64,000 bases of DNA, from contig OZ007570.1 in the NCBI GenBank assembly GCA_963931925.1, positions 67,150,714-67,214,713 on the forward strand, given 5' to 3'. Below, piece after piece: positions 10,460 to 20,654 of this stretch (the stretch's first letter is position 1; each line of letters opens with the position of its first letter). The position numbers and the translations under genes are program-made. Below the pieces are notes generated by a model that ran no database searches, was not told the origin of the DNA, and saw only the letters and a list, made by a program, of their open reading frames with translations. The stretch comes from Onchidella celtica. Taxonomy: Eukaryota; Mollusca; Gastropoda; Systellommatophora; Onchidiidae.

Positions 10460-13400
10460 GCTGCTCCGAGGGTCCTGCTGTTGCAGTCTTTCCGGGAAAC
10501 CGACTACCGAAGTCGAATACTGGTACTGTCTCGGTGGGTCCCTCGTACAAGGTGCATGCGAACGAGTGGTACTAGCAGATGATCACCGTTTCGCCTATGA
10601 CCATTCCGCAGCCTCCGGGTTCCGGATAAGCCCGATCCCAGGTCTGGAGAGACCCGGGGAGAATTTCTTCTCGACCGCCACGTGGTAGCAGCGGGGCAGC
10701 CCAAGCTGGGGGCTGGCTAACGGGGACGGGCTGACGGCTGACCTTCCCGAAGCCGTTAAACACTGGGAGCTTTCCGTTGCTGTAGGCAGATGGGGGCAAA
10801 TTGCCTAGCAGAACGCAGTGGTGGCAGTCCCCGATTGAGGGCCGGGGGCTGACCAGATCGATCCTTCGAAAAATCGTGCAGCAAGCACTACGTGACAATG
10901 ACCCAAACAAGACAATGACCGCACGCTGGCGGATGAGAAAGTGAGATTCTGGTCACGACGTGATACGAATCAATCGGTTCAGGCTGTCATCAGCCTCCAT
11001 TTGTCTGAAAGGGATCCAAGCAGCAACAATTTCCCACTATACATGATGGTAAAATATGGCAAGAAGAAACGTAGGGCCGAGAAACCCAAACATATTCTCC
11101 GTAGGGAGGATGGCAGTTGCCAGATCCCCCTACGCAAGTATGCTACTGGTGACCTGTGTCCGAATGCGAGTGTGAATGCGAGTGTGAAAACTAACAAGGG
11201 GACCCTAGCGGCGAGGGATCCCCCTGCGACACTTAACATGTTGCAGCTCAACGTCAGCGGCCTTCGCCCGAAGGTCCTGGAGCTAACTAAGCTCCTGAAA
11301 TCAAAACATATCCATGTAGCTCTCCTTCAAGAGACACTACTGAATGGGAGAGGCGCGCACGTCACAGGGTATATCATATACACCTGCTCGTGTACCAAGT
11401 GCCGAGGCATTGCCACATTGGTCCGCAATGACATTACGGCTGTGAGACAGCACGCCCTGACGAGCAAAGGTGAAACTGATACCCTCACCCTTACAGTATG
11501 GAAGGACGGCGTGGCCTTTACCACCACTAACGTCTATAACCCCCCAACGGTCACCTGCGACCTAGGGTTGACAGAGGCTACCTTGAATAACACAATCATC
11601 GGAGGAGACTTCAACGCACGAAGTCCTGAAATGGGGTACGCCCCAGAATCCACGAACACTGCAGGAAGAAACGTCGAAGATCTCCTCCTAAGTTCTAACC
11701 TGGTCCGGATACAATCAGCTGACTCCGCGCCCACGTGCCTGCATCGAGCAAACGGCGCGGAGAGTCGGCCCGACATTACGCTTCTATCTGCCGACCTCGT
11801 TACCAGACACAGCTACGCAATCCTCGAGGACCTATGTAGCGACCACCTTCCTCTCCTCGTACAAATCCAGACTAAAACAGCTAAGAAGAAGGAGAAGCGT
11901 TTAAACTGGAATTATAAGCGAGGCAGATGGGAAGAGTTCAGAGAGATTTTAGGTTTAACTCTGAACGAGGTGGACCCCAACCAGGGTACTATTGACGAAG
12001 CTAGCGCCGTACTGACTTCGGCCGTGCTCGCAGCTGCTAAGCGGAGTATTCCGCGAAGACTGCAGCCTCTAAATCGCTTGCCCTGGTCAAAGGAACTTGA
12101 ACAGGCGGTCCGACAGCGTAAGAGGCCGAGAAGAAAAGCAAAAACGAGCACGGCGGCCAGAATCGAATATAACAGATTGGCCGCCAAAGTCAAGCTGTTG
12201 TCTAGAAGCACAAAAAGGGCAAAGTGGTTAAACCTGTGCGAGTGTCTGAACGTGGACCCGAGTGGTGGCCGAGCGTGGACCGTCCTGAATCGCCTTAATC
12301 GGGGGCAAAGAGTGAAGAATGTCGCCCCGATACGGGCAAACGGGATGGTCGCGGTGACAGACAATAAGCGTGCAATCATGCTTGACCGACACTTTGCCAG
12401 TACAAATAAGAGTGGCAAAGCTACGAATACGGACAAGGGGCTCCGTAAGGTCAGGCGTCAGCTCGAACAATCGCAGGTAGACAGCGATTACGAGGGCCTT
12501 AACAGTGAGTTCACCCTAGAGGAACTGGAGAGAGCACTTGGCAAGTGTAAAAATCGAAAAGCGCCAGGCCCGGACAAAATCTCTAACGAGATGTTGCTCC
12601 AGATGGGCCACACGGCAAAGAAATGGCTCCTAGCCTTAATAAATAGAACGTGGCACGAGAGAAAACTCCCTATTGACTGGAAAAAGGCAGTGGTGACAGC
12701 TATCCCTAAAGCAGGTAAAGATGGTACCGAACCATCACATTACAGGCCAATATCCCTTACCTCTTGCATCTGCAAAGTAGGGGAGAGGATGGTTAACTAC
12801 CGGCTGACCTGGTATCTAGAATAGCGCGGTCTTCTAGACAGACACCAGGCGGGCTTCCGTAGTGGCAGGCAGACGATGGACCAGCTTATCCGATTGACCC
12901 AAGCGGTCAATAATGGTTTCCATAGGCGGGAGCATACGATCGCCGTATTCGTCGATCTCAGACAAGCGTACGATAAGGGGTGTAAAGGTGGGCTACTCCT
13001 TCAATTACTCAAGGCGGAGGTCAAAGGAAATCTGTACGGATGGGTAAAAGATTTCCTGCACAATCGAACAGTCCGCACTAGAGTGAACGGACAGACCTCA
13101 AGCCAACTCACCATGGAGAATGGCCTGCCGCAAGGTTCAGCGTTAAGCTGCAAACTCTTTGCAGCTTACGCCAGCGACCTTACCCAGCACCTGAGATGCG
13201 AAAAAGCGATGTATGCCGATGATATGGTAATCTGGAGGACAGGAAAGCATATCCAATGGCTATAGCGAGACTTTAACCGGGACCTCGCGACGCTTGCCTG
13301 CTACTGCCGATTGTGGAAGATGGAGATAAACGTCGATAAGACCGTTTATCAACTCTTCACCAACGGCAAACACGCCCAGAAAGCCACCATCACTCTTAAG

Positions 13401-14960
13401 ATCAATGGCCAGCCACTCAAAAGGGAAAGCGCACCACGATACCTGGGAGTTGAACTTGACAGCAGGCTCAACTTGCAAACGCACGTCAGCAAGCTCGAGT
13501 CTGAGGCTAGGAGGCGATTAACACTGTTAAAAATGCTCGCCAGTACCAACTGGGGTGCCACTGGGAAGGTTCTCAGACAGCTATACCTAGCCTACGTCCG
13601 AGCAGGCCTAGAGTATAGCCTGCCACTGCAATCAATGGCCAGCGACCGAACGCTGTCGGCGCTGGACCGAGTTCAGAACAGCGCCTTGAGACTCATAACA
13701 GGCTGCCTCAAAACCACTCCTACGAATGCTCTCGAAATCATGACCAATGTGGAACCACTGGCAACCAGAAGGGAAGGAAGCGTACTACAGCAATACGAGA
13801 GGTTAAAAAGGCTCGAGCCGGACTACCCGGCGCGGGAGGCGATCGAAATCGACCCGCCACCGAGAATACTTCAGAAGAAGTCGTTCCTGGGCGAAGCCAA
13901 ACGGCTAACTAAGGACTATGGGCTAGAACAGGACAGAATGCCCCTTCGGTTATGGACGAAAGAGCCACCTCACGCCCCCCTGAAACCCCCAGTGGTCAAA
14001 ACCACGTTACTAGACACAAACATGACTAAGAAGGTCAATCCCACGATTCTGAAAACGGCTGCTGGCGAAACTATTGACTCGTACCCAGCACACATGATTA
14101 AGGCTTATACTGACGGCTCGGCACGGGGCAATAATCTACTACTCTGACGGCACCGACAGCGAAAAGATCTATGGGCCTTGAGGGGCGAACGGCTCCAACT
14201 TCGACGCTGAGGCAATAGCGATTTGGAGAACACTGACTACGGTTTTCAACGGCTTTGAAAACGGAACAGTATCGCCAGAAGATATTGTTGTGTTCTCAGA
14301 CTCAAGGGCCACACTGATGGCCGTCCAAACGCTCAACCACAAGCTCGAGGCACATGGCGCAGATAAAATCAGACATATCTGCCACCAGATCATAAGTGGA
14401 TACGGTGTCGAGGTCCACCTCCAGTGGATCCCCGCACACATAGGAATCCGGGGCAACGAGGTTGCAGATAGCCTAGCTAAACAGGGGACCAGAGGCGAAC
14501 AGCCAAAGCACCCAACGTCTTACCCAGCAGCCCGAGCCAGAATCCGCGCTCACGGACGCAGGAAATGGTTAGATCAATGGGCAAACTCGGATGAAGGACG
14601 TAGGGTGTACCATAACCAAACCAAACCAGACATCAAAGACCCGATATTGACACTAGAGCGTAAATACGCGACAATTATACAGCGTATGAGGACGGGACAT
14701 GTCCAGTTGAACGCACATCTAAATCGTTTCAACCCACTCCGTGAGCCAGTATGCCGGCACGGCGGGTCCCCGCAGGAGACAGTCGAGCACATCCTGGCGG
14801 AGTGCCAAGGACTAAAACACCTCAGATCCCGCTACCTCCCAGATACCCCGACAGTCTCTAACTGCCTTTATGGGGCCGTAACACAACTAAAGAATACTGC
14901 CATATTCGCCATCGCCGTCACGAGTGAAAACTCGATCGGCCAGGGATGAGCACTCGAGCG
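10460..14960 (+). mobile_element. Single-frame RNase H-bearing LINE (I superclade, Ingi-like)
   Basis: This is a non-LTR retrotransposon flanked by a perfect 9-bp duplication, GCATAAAGC, at 10451-10459 and 14961-14969. It is GC-richer than its surroundings. A region of about 480 bp without a supported frame precedes one long pol-type frame with apurinic endonuclease, reverse transcriptase and RNase H, in that order. No poly-A or simple-repeat tail is seen at the 3' end, which stops at CACTCGAGCG. An ORF1 for a nucleic-acid-binding protein is absent, as in single-ORF Ingi-type elements, but it could also have been lost. The insertion lies inside dispersed repeat B, so the LINE is younger than that repeat. 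Confidence 0.85.
10941..14949 (+). pseudogene. LINE pol: endonuclease, reverse transcriptase, RNase H (broken)
   Basis: The endonuclease is at about 11230-11880 (LLQETLL, IIGGDFNAR, SDHLPLL). The reverse transcriptase follows, with RKAPGPDKISNE, HYRPISLT, HQAGFRSGRQT, FVDLRQAYDK, GLPQGSAL and the catalytic YADDMVIW near 13215. RNase H motifs are YTDGSA near 14110, VFSDSRA near 14295 and WIPAHIGIRGNEVADSLAK near 14435. A Cys/His motif (CRHGGSPQETVEHILAEC) closes the protein. Breaks are TAG at 12822-12824, TAG at 13263-13265, and a frameshift between about 14130 and 14170 inside RNase H. In the RT motif AYDK the usual V-W pair has become G-C. Few lesions suggest recent death. The start codon is uncertain. 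Confidence 0.85.
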
Positions 14961-16020
14961 GCATAAAGCAAACTCAAAAAATACTTCCCCACCTTTTCAA
15001 GACTCCAAATCTAAAAAAGAACCTTTTGCGGTTCGCAGGGCAAGCACATGTAAAATTTCACGCAAATCCGAGCTGTGTGAGCGGCAGTAGATCTTGTTCA
15101 AAATCCCGTGATTCTTTTTTTTATATTATTATTACATTTTCCTTTCTTTGAGCATTAGCTCTAGAGTTCGAGGCGTGAGAGGCCTAGCCTTTCGACAAAG
15201 TTTTCTTGGCATGACTGACACTCCGAGATCTATAATAAAAATATTTCATTTCGAGCTTGAAGCACACTATAAATGTTTCTACACAGTTTTCTTGGTATGA
15301 ATGAATGGCACTCACCTCATCTGTATAACATTATACTTGGTATCAAAATTTTCTTGGCGTGGCTGGATCTCAAGTGAACTCTAGTTCGGGAGTTTACATT
15401 TCCGGTAAGAGGCGGAAATGACGAAATTGACGGAAGTACATTATCACGTCGTATTCGCAACCATGAATTGATAACTGATAATTATAACTGAATTTCTGGA
15501 AAAAGTAAAGAGTTTCGGGAAAAAATGAGCACGACACGTACAGGCTTTATACATTTTATATACATGTGCCAAGTTTCATTTCTCTACGTTGCGTAGTAAA
15601 AAAGCCTTTGCGGGAACAAAGTTGGGCCCAAGCTCCATTATTATATGATGATGGTGGGGAATCTGACCAACTTTTATCCATCCTTTCCACCCCTGTCGCG
15701 CGTAGCAATCAACGATAATGCAGCTAGTAGGCATTTTAGTTAACAAAACCGCTTCGATATAATTATCTCTAAGTTACACTAATCAGCTGATCCACCGGCC
15801 AAACAATCGCGATGGCGGAAAAACAAAACAAAAGCACAATGTGACGTCATGCGCATTCTACCTATAAGTTAGCCTATAGTTGGCCGATGACGGAGCGGGA
15901 AATGCCTCCTACTGCGCATGCGATTTATTATCGCCACAAAGGGTGAGGTGGTGACGTAGAGCTTTGTTTGGCTTTCTGGCAACGCAGTGTAAAAAAGATT
16001 ATCGCGTCCTGGGCACAGCT
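14961..16020 (+). repeat. Dispersed repeat B, long copy, right part
   Basis: This is the continuation of 10190-10459 after the LINE. Marker blocks are TTCTTGGTATGAATGAATGG, ACGGAAGTACATTATCACGT, GCCAAGTTTCATTTCTCTAC and TTGGGCCCAAGCTCCATTAT. These all recur inverted at 51750-52100. CAGCTGATCCACCGGCC and GTGACGTCATGCGCATT recur at 4360-4435. The last block, GGCAACGCAGTGTAAAAAAG near 15979, also occurs at 8410-8430. No reading frame is conserved between copies. Confidence 0.75.
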
Positions 16021-17046
16021 ACAGGATACACTCAATTACAAATATGTCCTTACTCTATATAAAAAGCACTGTCCACATCCACATGATAAGTATTGTATAA
16101 CTAACTGTCCTGTTAAGGCTCTGGTCACAGTCACAGGATACACAACATGATCGAAATGTCCTAACAATATGCACAGGATACTTTAAAACAGGTGGTTACT
16201 TTATGGTCTTGGCCTCTAGCCTTCCCGCTGTTCTGCACAATTCACAGAAACGCCGGGTACAATGCTCTACACGCGGACAGAAGCCTGCCGGGTCACGCTG
16301 AGACTTACAGGTCTAACACTGCCACAAGAAGCGAGTATAACACTGGAAATTAATGAATTCCTTAAGAACTTGAAATATGTGCAACATATGCACCGCGTAC
16401 ATGAGCTAACTTTAACTTTAAGCTTAGACTCACACGCCGCTCTAACTGAGCTTATTTCATGCTTTGACAAAGCAAGAAATGTAATAATATACTATGACTA
16501 AGTCCTACGCGAACTTGAAAGTCATAAACGCTCTATACACGAGCTAACTTTTAACACCCCGTATAGGCAATGTTAATATACGTCTGTGTCCTACAATAGG
16601 AACAACAGACAGGTACACCACTCTACGTGAGCAGGACCTCGCTCCACACGAACTAGCTTTAATACAGGCCTTAATAAATAGGCACTGTTAATACACGTCT
16701 GAGTTCTAACAGGCAGGTACACTGCTTCGCTCGAGCAGGATCCCGCAGTGAGTCTATCGCAAGCGGACTGACTACTCCAGATTTGCTCTGGAATATATAC
16801 AGAACCTCAAAATTACAGAAAATTACAGAGGGGAAAACTGGGAGGTTCTACCTAGCTCAAATTCGTGAGCCATAAAAACGTGCACAAAGATTCCACGGTG
16901 GCCAAACTCGAACGCTGGGGTATTAGGTGGACGAGTCAGAGATAACTGCTCCACCCGCAGGCAGCCTGAGACATAACTTCGAACAATAGATCAGGAAGGT
17001 GGACCGATCGAACGGGCAAGTGAATGGTCATTACACGGCATTTCGT
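16021..17046. repeat. Complex degenerate repeat block
   Basis: This is non-coding sequence with recurring words in diverged order: ACAGGATAC (several times between 16020 and 16180), GAGCTAACTTT (16403, 16541), TTAATACACGTCTG-like words (16570, 16690), CAGGTACAC (16610, 16714) and GAGCAGGA (16640, 16732). It looks like a decayed tandem or compound repeat. I cannot assign it to a family. Confidence 0.5.
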
Positions 17047-17049
17047 TAC

Positions 17050-17190
17050 GGAGGACTATCGTAGCCCGACATTAAAAAAAAAAAATATATATATACCACT
17101 ACAGGAGGATATCTTAGCCAGCCATTAAAAAAAATCAAAAAATTATACTACTACAGGAGGACTATTGTAACCGGACATTAAATTTTTTTT
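17050..17190 (+). repeat. Minisatellite C, second locus
   Basis: Three more copies of the unit seen at 7215-7600 (GGAGGACTATCGTAGCCCGA, then diverged versions with TATCTTAGCCAGCC and TATTGTAACCGGAC), in the same orientation, 9.5 kb away. They are more diverged than the first locus. Confidence 0.85.
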
Positions 17191-17747
17191 TAAATATTGA
17201 GGTATTTGGCATGCTTGTAGCACTCGACAACCCGCAGATTGTTATAAGTTGGGTATTAAATCCTGAAAACTTGGGGTTACTTTTGGGTCTGATAAAGAAA
17301 GCTAGATCTATTCAGTCTTTTTTCCTTCTCCTGAAAAGTTCGTAAAAACTGAGTTACGATAGTTTACCACGAGGCCCTGGAATTACTATAGTCTGCGAAA
17401 ATAGTGAAATGGTGACAGAAAGTACAAGCTGAGTAAATGGCAGGAGTTCTGGCTTTTGGCTATTCTGTATTTATGACAGCAGATGTTACACTTGTAGTTT
17501 CTTAAGAAGGCATTCTGTTAAAGACATAATTAAATACACTGAATAAGTGCTTAGTGTAAACTAATGTTTCATTCACAATCTCGCATCCTGTTTGGCCAGC
17601 ATTTATTCCACATGTATTTGACATAATATGAACACCTGGAGGAAATGGGGTTCCACCACGATAAAATACTAAGTTATCAAAGAATTTGTCGTACAGAAGC
17701 ATAATATGATCCGCCAAATAAATTTTACTGTTAGATTTAGGTAAATA
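17191..17747. other. Non-coding stretch
   Basis: No gene is supported. Part of it (about 17280-17370) resembles 1440-1515, again as a dispersed non-coding repeat. Confidence 0.4.
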
Positions 17748-17751
17748 TGTA

Positions 17752-19096
17752 TGTCAGTGGGAATTAGAATCCAGGGGAATTTTGAATTCCACTAGTGGAG
17801 ATTAGAATTCCAATCTGTCCTAGGGCAAATTAGAATTCTCATTTGCACTGAATAAATCCAAGTGGAGAATGGAATTCTAATCTCGCCTAGGGCAGATTGG
17901 AATCCAAATTCTAGTTGAGATTAGAATCATGGTTTCAATTCACCAGTATTTTGTTTTATAAAAATTACTTTTATTTACTTATAGGATCATGCCTTACCAA
18001 TCATTATAATATGTCAAACAGAAAAACAGCTTTGAACATGGGCTTCAATCTTTAAAAAACTACTACAAGCATCTGGTGCGTTGAGAAAAACTTATAGGAT
18101 CATACCTTACCAATCATTATATGTGAAACACAGAAACACAGTTTTGTACATGGGCTTCAATCTTTTAAAAAATGGTAATAAACCACCATCTTTAGAAAAA
18201 AACTTACAAGCATCTGGTGCATTGAGAAAAACTGTCTATTTTAAAAAGTGTTAATAAAACATTAACTTTAGAATAAACTATTATTTTTAAAATGTTAATG
18301 AACCACTAACTTGAGAAAAACTATTGTTTGTTTATGATATTTTAATGTCAATTATTTATTTAAAAATATTAATAAACCTCTAACTTTAGAAAAAAAAACT
18401 ATTATTTTAAAAAAATGTTAATAAACCACCAACTTTAGAAAAACTATTGTGTGTTTATGATACTTAAATGTTAATTATTTCTGCAAGAACTACTGCCTGG
18501 GTGGCACTTTGTGCTACATACAATTCCTGCTTTGCGGCAACAACATCGTTTCATATTGCATGTGTTCTTGCATTTGCACACGGTTTTTCTCGATGCACCA
18601 GATGCTTGCCAGCCTGTTGCTTGGCGTGAAGCTTGAATGAGAGTTACTTCACATAGGTCCTTCACTGCTAAGTCGTTTAATTCAGGGAATTCCTCGGATT
18701 TCATATCAAATAAGTCCACACATGTAAACCAGTTTTTAATAATCCCGGCTGTACTGTGCAGTTTAAACATTTGGCAGTCTGGGTCTCGCAACTTCTTCTC
18801 CATTACTTTGCATGGCAGAAGACGTGCGTCAGTGTTTGTTCTATCGGCCTGGTGGATTTTTACCCCAATAGGGTCACCAACAGAGTATGATGCTTGGAGT
18901 TCTTGAATTGAAACCATGATTCTAATTTCAACTAGAATTTGGATTCCAATCTGCACTAGGAGAGATTAGAATTCCATTCTCCACTTGGATTTATTCAGTG
19001 CAAATGAGAATTCTAATTTATCCTAGGACAGATTGGAATTCTAATCTCCACTAGTGGAATTCTAAATTCCCCTGGATTCTAATTCCCACTGTGACA
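17752..19096 (-). mobile_element. Ginger-type DNA transposon, internally deleted copy
   Basis: Terminal inverted repeats of about 190 bp begin TGTCAGTGGGAATTAGAATC on the left; the right end in reverse complement begins TGTCACAGTGGGAATTAG. A 4-bp duplication TGTA flanks the element (17748-17751 and 19097-19100). TG termini with a 4-bp target duplication are typical of Ginger elements. The interior keeps only the end of a transposase gene on the minus strand, plus diverged direct repeats of about 130 bp (near 17975-18075 and 18090-18200) and recurring TTAATAAACCACTAACTTTA-like words (18220-18440). The repeats are rich in GAATTC-like dyads. Confidence 0.85.
18471..18956 (-). pseudogene. Ginger transposase C-terminal fragment
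   Basis: The frame opens inside the inverted repeat, so its first 15 or so residues are probably not native. It then shows SYSVGDPIGVKI...ADR, CQMFKLHSTAGIIKN and a cysteine-rich tail CKCKNTCNMKRCCCRK...CSTKCHPG. This parallels the end of the transposase at 22530-22921 (GDNVAVPIPLVDRG, then CNCNGPKKCPNNRCKC and CNSRCH). The integrase core is deleted. The tail may bind zinc and DNA, but that is inference. Confidence 0.75.
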
Positions 19097-19542
19097 TGTA
19101 TATGTTACAGTAAATTTACGTAACCAGTAAATTCGCGAATTTCCTGAAATTTTTAGTAAATTCATGAACTTACTGTTTCACTCGGGGAATTCACGAATTC
19201 CCTAAAAAAATCAGGAAATTCGCGAATTTCCTAATTTTTGGGGGCCAATATTACACAAATTTACTGAACCAAAAGTCGTCGGACAGTAAATTTATGTAAT
19301 ACACTTTTTAACTCAGAGAGTTCATGAGCATTTCTGTCATTCTTGTTCAATCACATTGCCTTGTTAAAACCATGTTTGTTTTAGTGAAATCTACTCACTG
19401 ACATTGTCAGAAAGTAATTGATATGACATATTTTTAGGTTGTCATTTACTAGTGATCTTTGAAGTCATTTCATTTTGAGTTTGATTTCCTTAGAATCTTC
19501 AGTTCTTTTAGCGCATTCAACGAAGTGGTTAAGTTAAAAGAA

Positions 19543-19798
19543 ATGGCCAATGTATCTGAGAGCATGGAAGAAAATTTTAAAAGACAACTGCACCAACTCT
19601 CCTTGGAATCGAAATCCTACAACGTATTCACCAAGTCGGAGTATACAAGGATTATTGACGAAGTGAAAACGGCTTCATCAAAGACAAGCGGGAAAAACAG
19701 AAACGACTTTTATCTTCTCAGCAAGTAAGTATCTCTCTTCTCTATACTATCTCTCTCTCTCTCGCTCTCTCTCTCTCTCTCCCCCCCCCCTCTCTCTC

Positions 19799-19860
<62 letters not shown>

Positions 19861-20588
19861 CCCCTGTCTCTCTGTTAATGCCTGTCTCTCTATCTCAATC
19901 TCCCTCTCACTCCTTCTCCCCCTCTCTCTCGTTTTCTTTGTCTTTAAGATAAGATAAGATAAGATAAGATAAATTTTATTCGTCCTTGTACAAGGAAATT
20001 TGTTTTGATCATTGAATAGATAACAATATAGTTACAGAAGCAGAAAGTATGATACATAGCGCGCACACACACATATATACACACACACTGATAAATTAAC
20101 TAAATTAACAAACTTAACAGTGCACACAATATGCTTCCCTAACTAAAACACATTGACCTGACACGCAGGACATAATTCAACTGTGCACAGATTACGATCA
20201 AGATGACGACATTATTGTAACATCCTAGTTGATGATGGAATAAACGATTTAAAGTAGCGCTCAGTTTTAGTTTTCTTTGACAACAGCCTTAAACTTCTTA
20301 CAGATCTTATATATTCCTTGTTCAGGGGATGTTGGGGGTCATTTATAATAATATTAGCTTTTTTAATACAAGCACCAGTGTACAGCTCATCAAAATATGG
20401 CAGATCACAGATACAAATTTTGGATGCTTTTTTAATTAAATTATTGATCTTATTTTTATCTTTTTGTAAGATGTTTCCTCCCCAACAGACAACTCCATAC
20501 ATCAAAACGCTCTGAATAGCCATGGTGTAAAATATTTTCAGAATGCTTTTGCTAACTTTCTGTCTCTATCTGTCTCTCCCGCTCTGAC

Positions 20589-20654
<66 letters not shown>

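Noticed and set aside
10460-10560. An HDV-like ribozyme at the 5' end of the LINE
   Set aside because: Short stems (CTGC-GCAG, CGAGGG-CCCTCG) can be drawn, but I could not build the nested double pseudoknot by eye.
7215-17190. One giant composite transposon bounded by minisatellite C
   Set aside because: No terminal repeats or target duplication frame the interval, and the contained LINE and repeats have their own boundaries.
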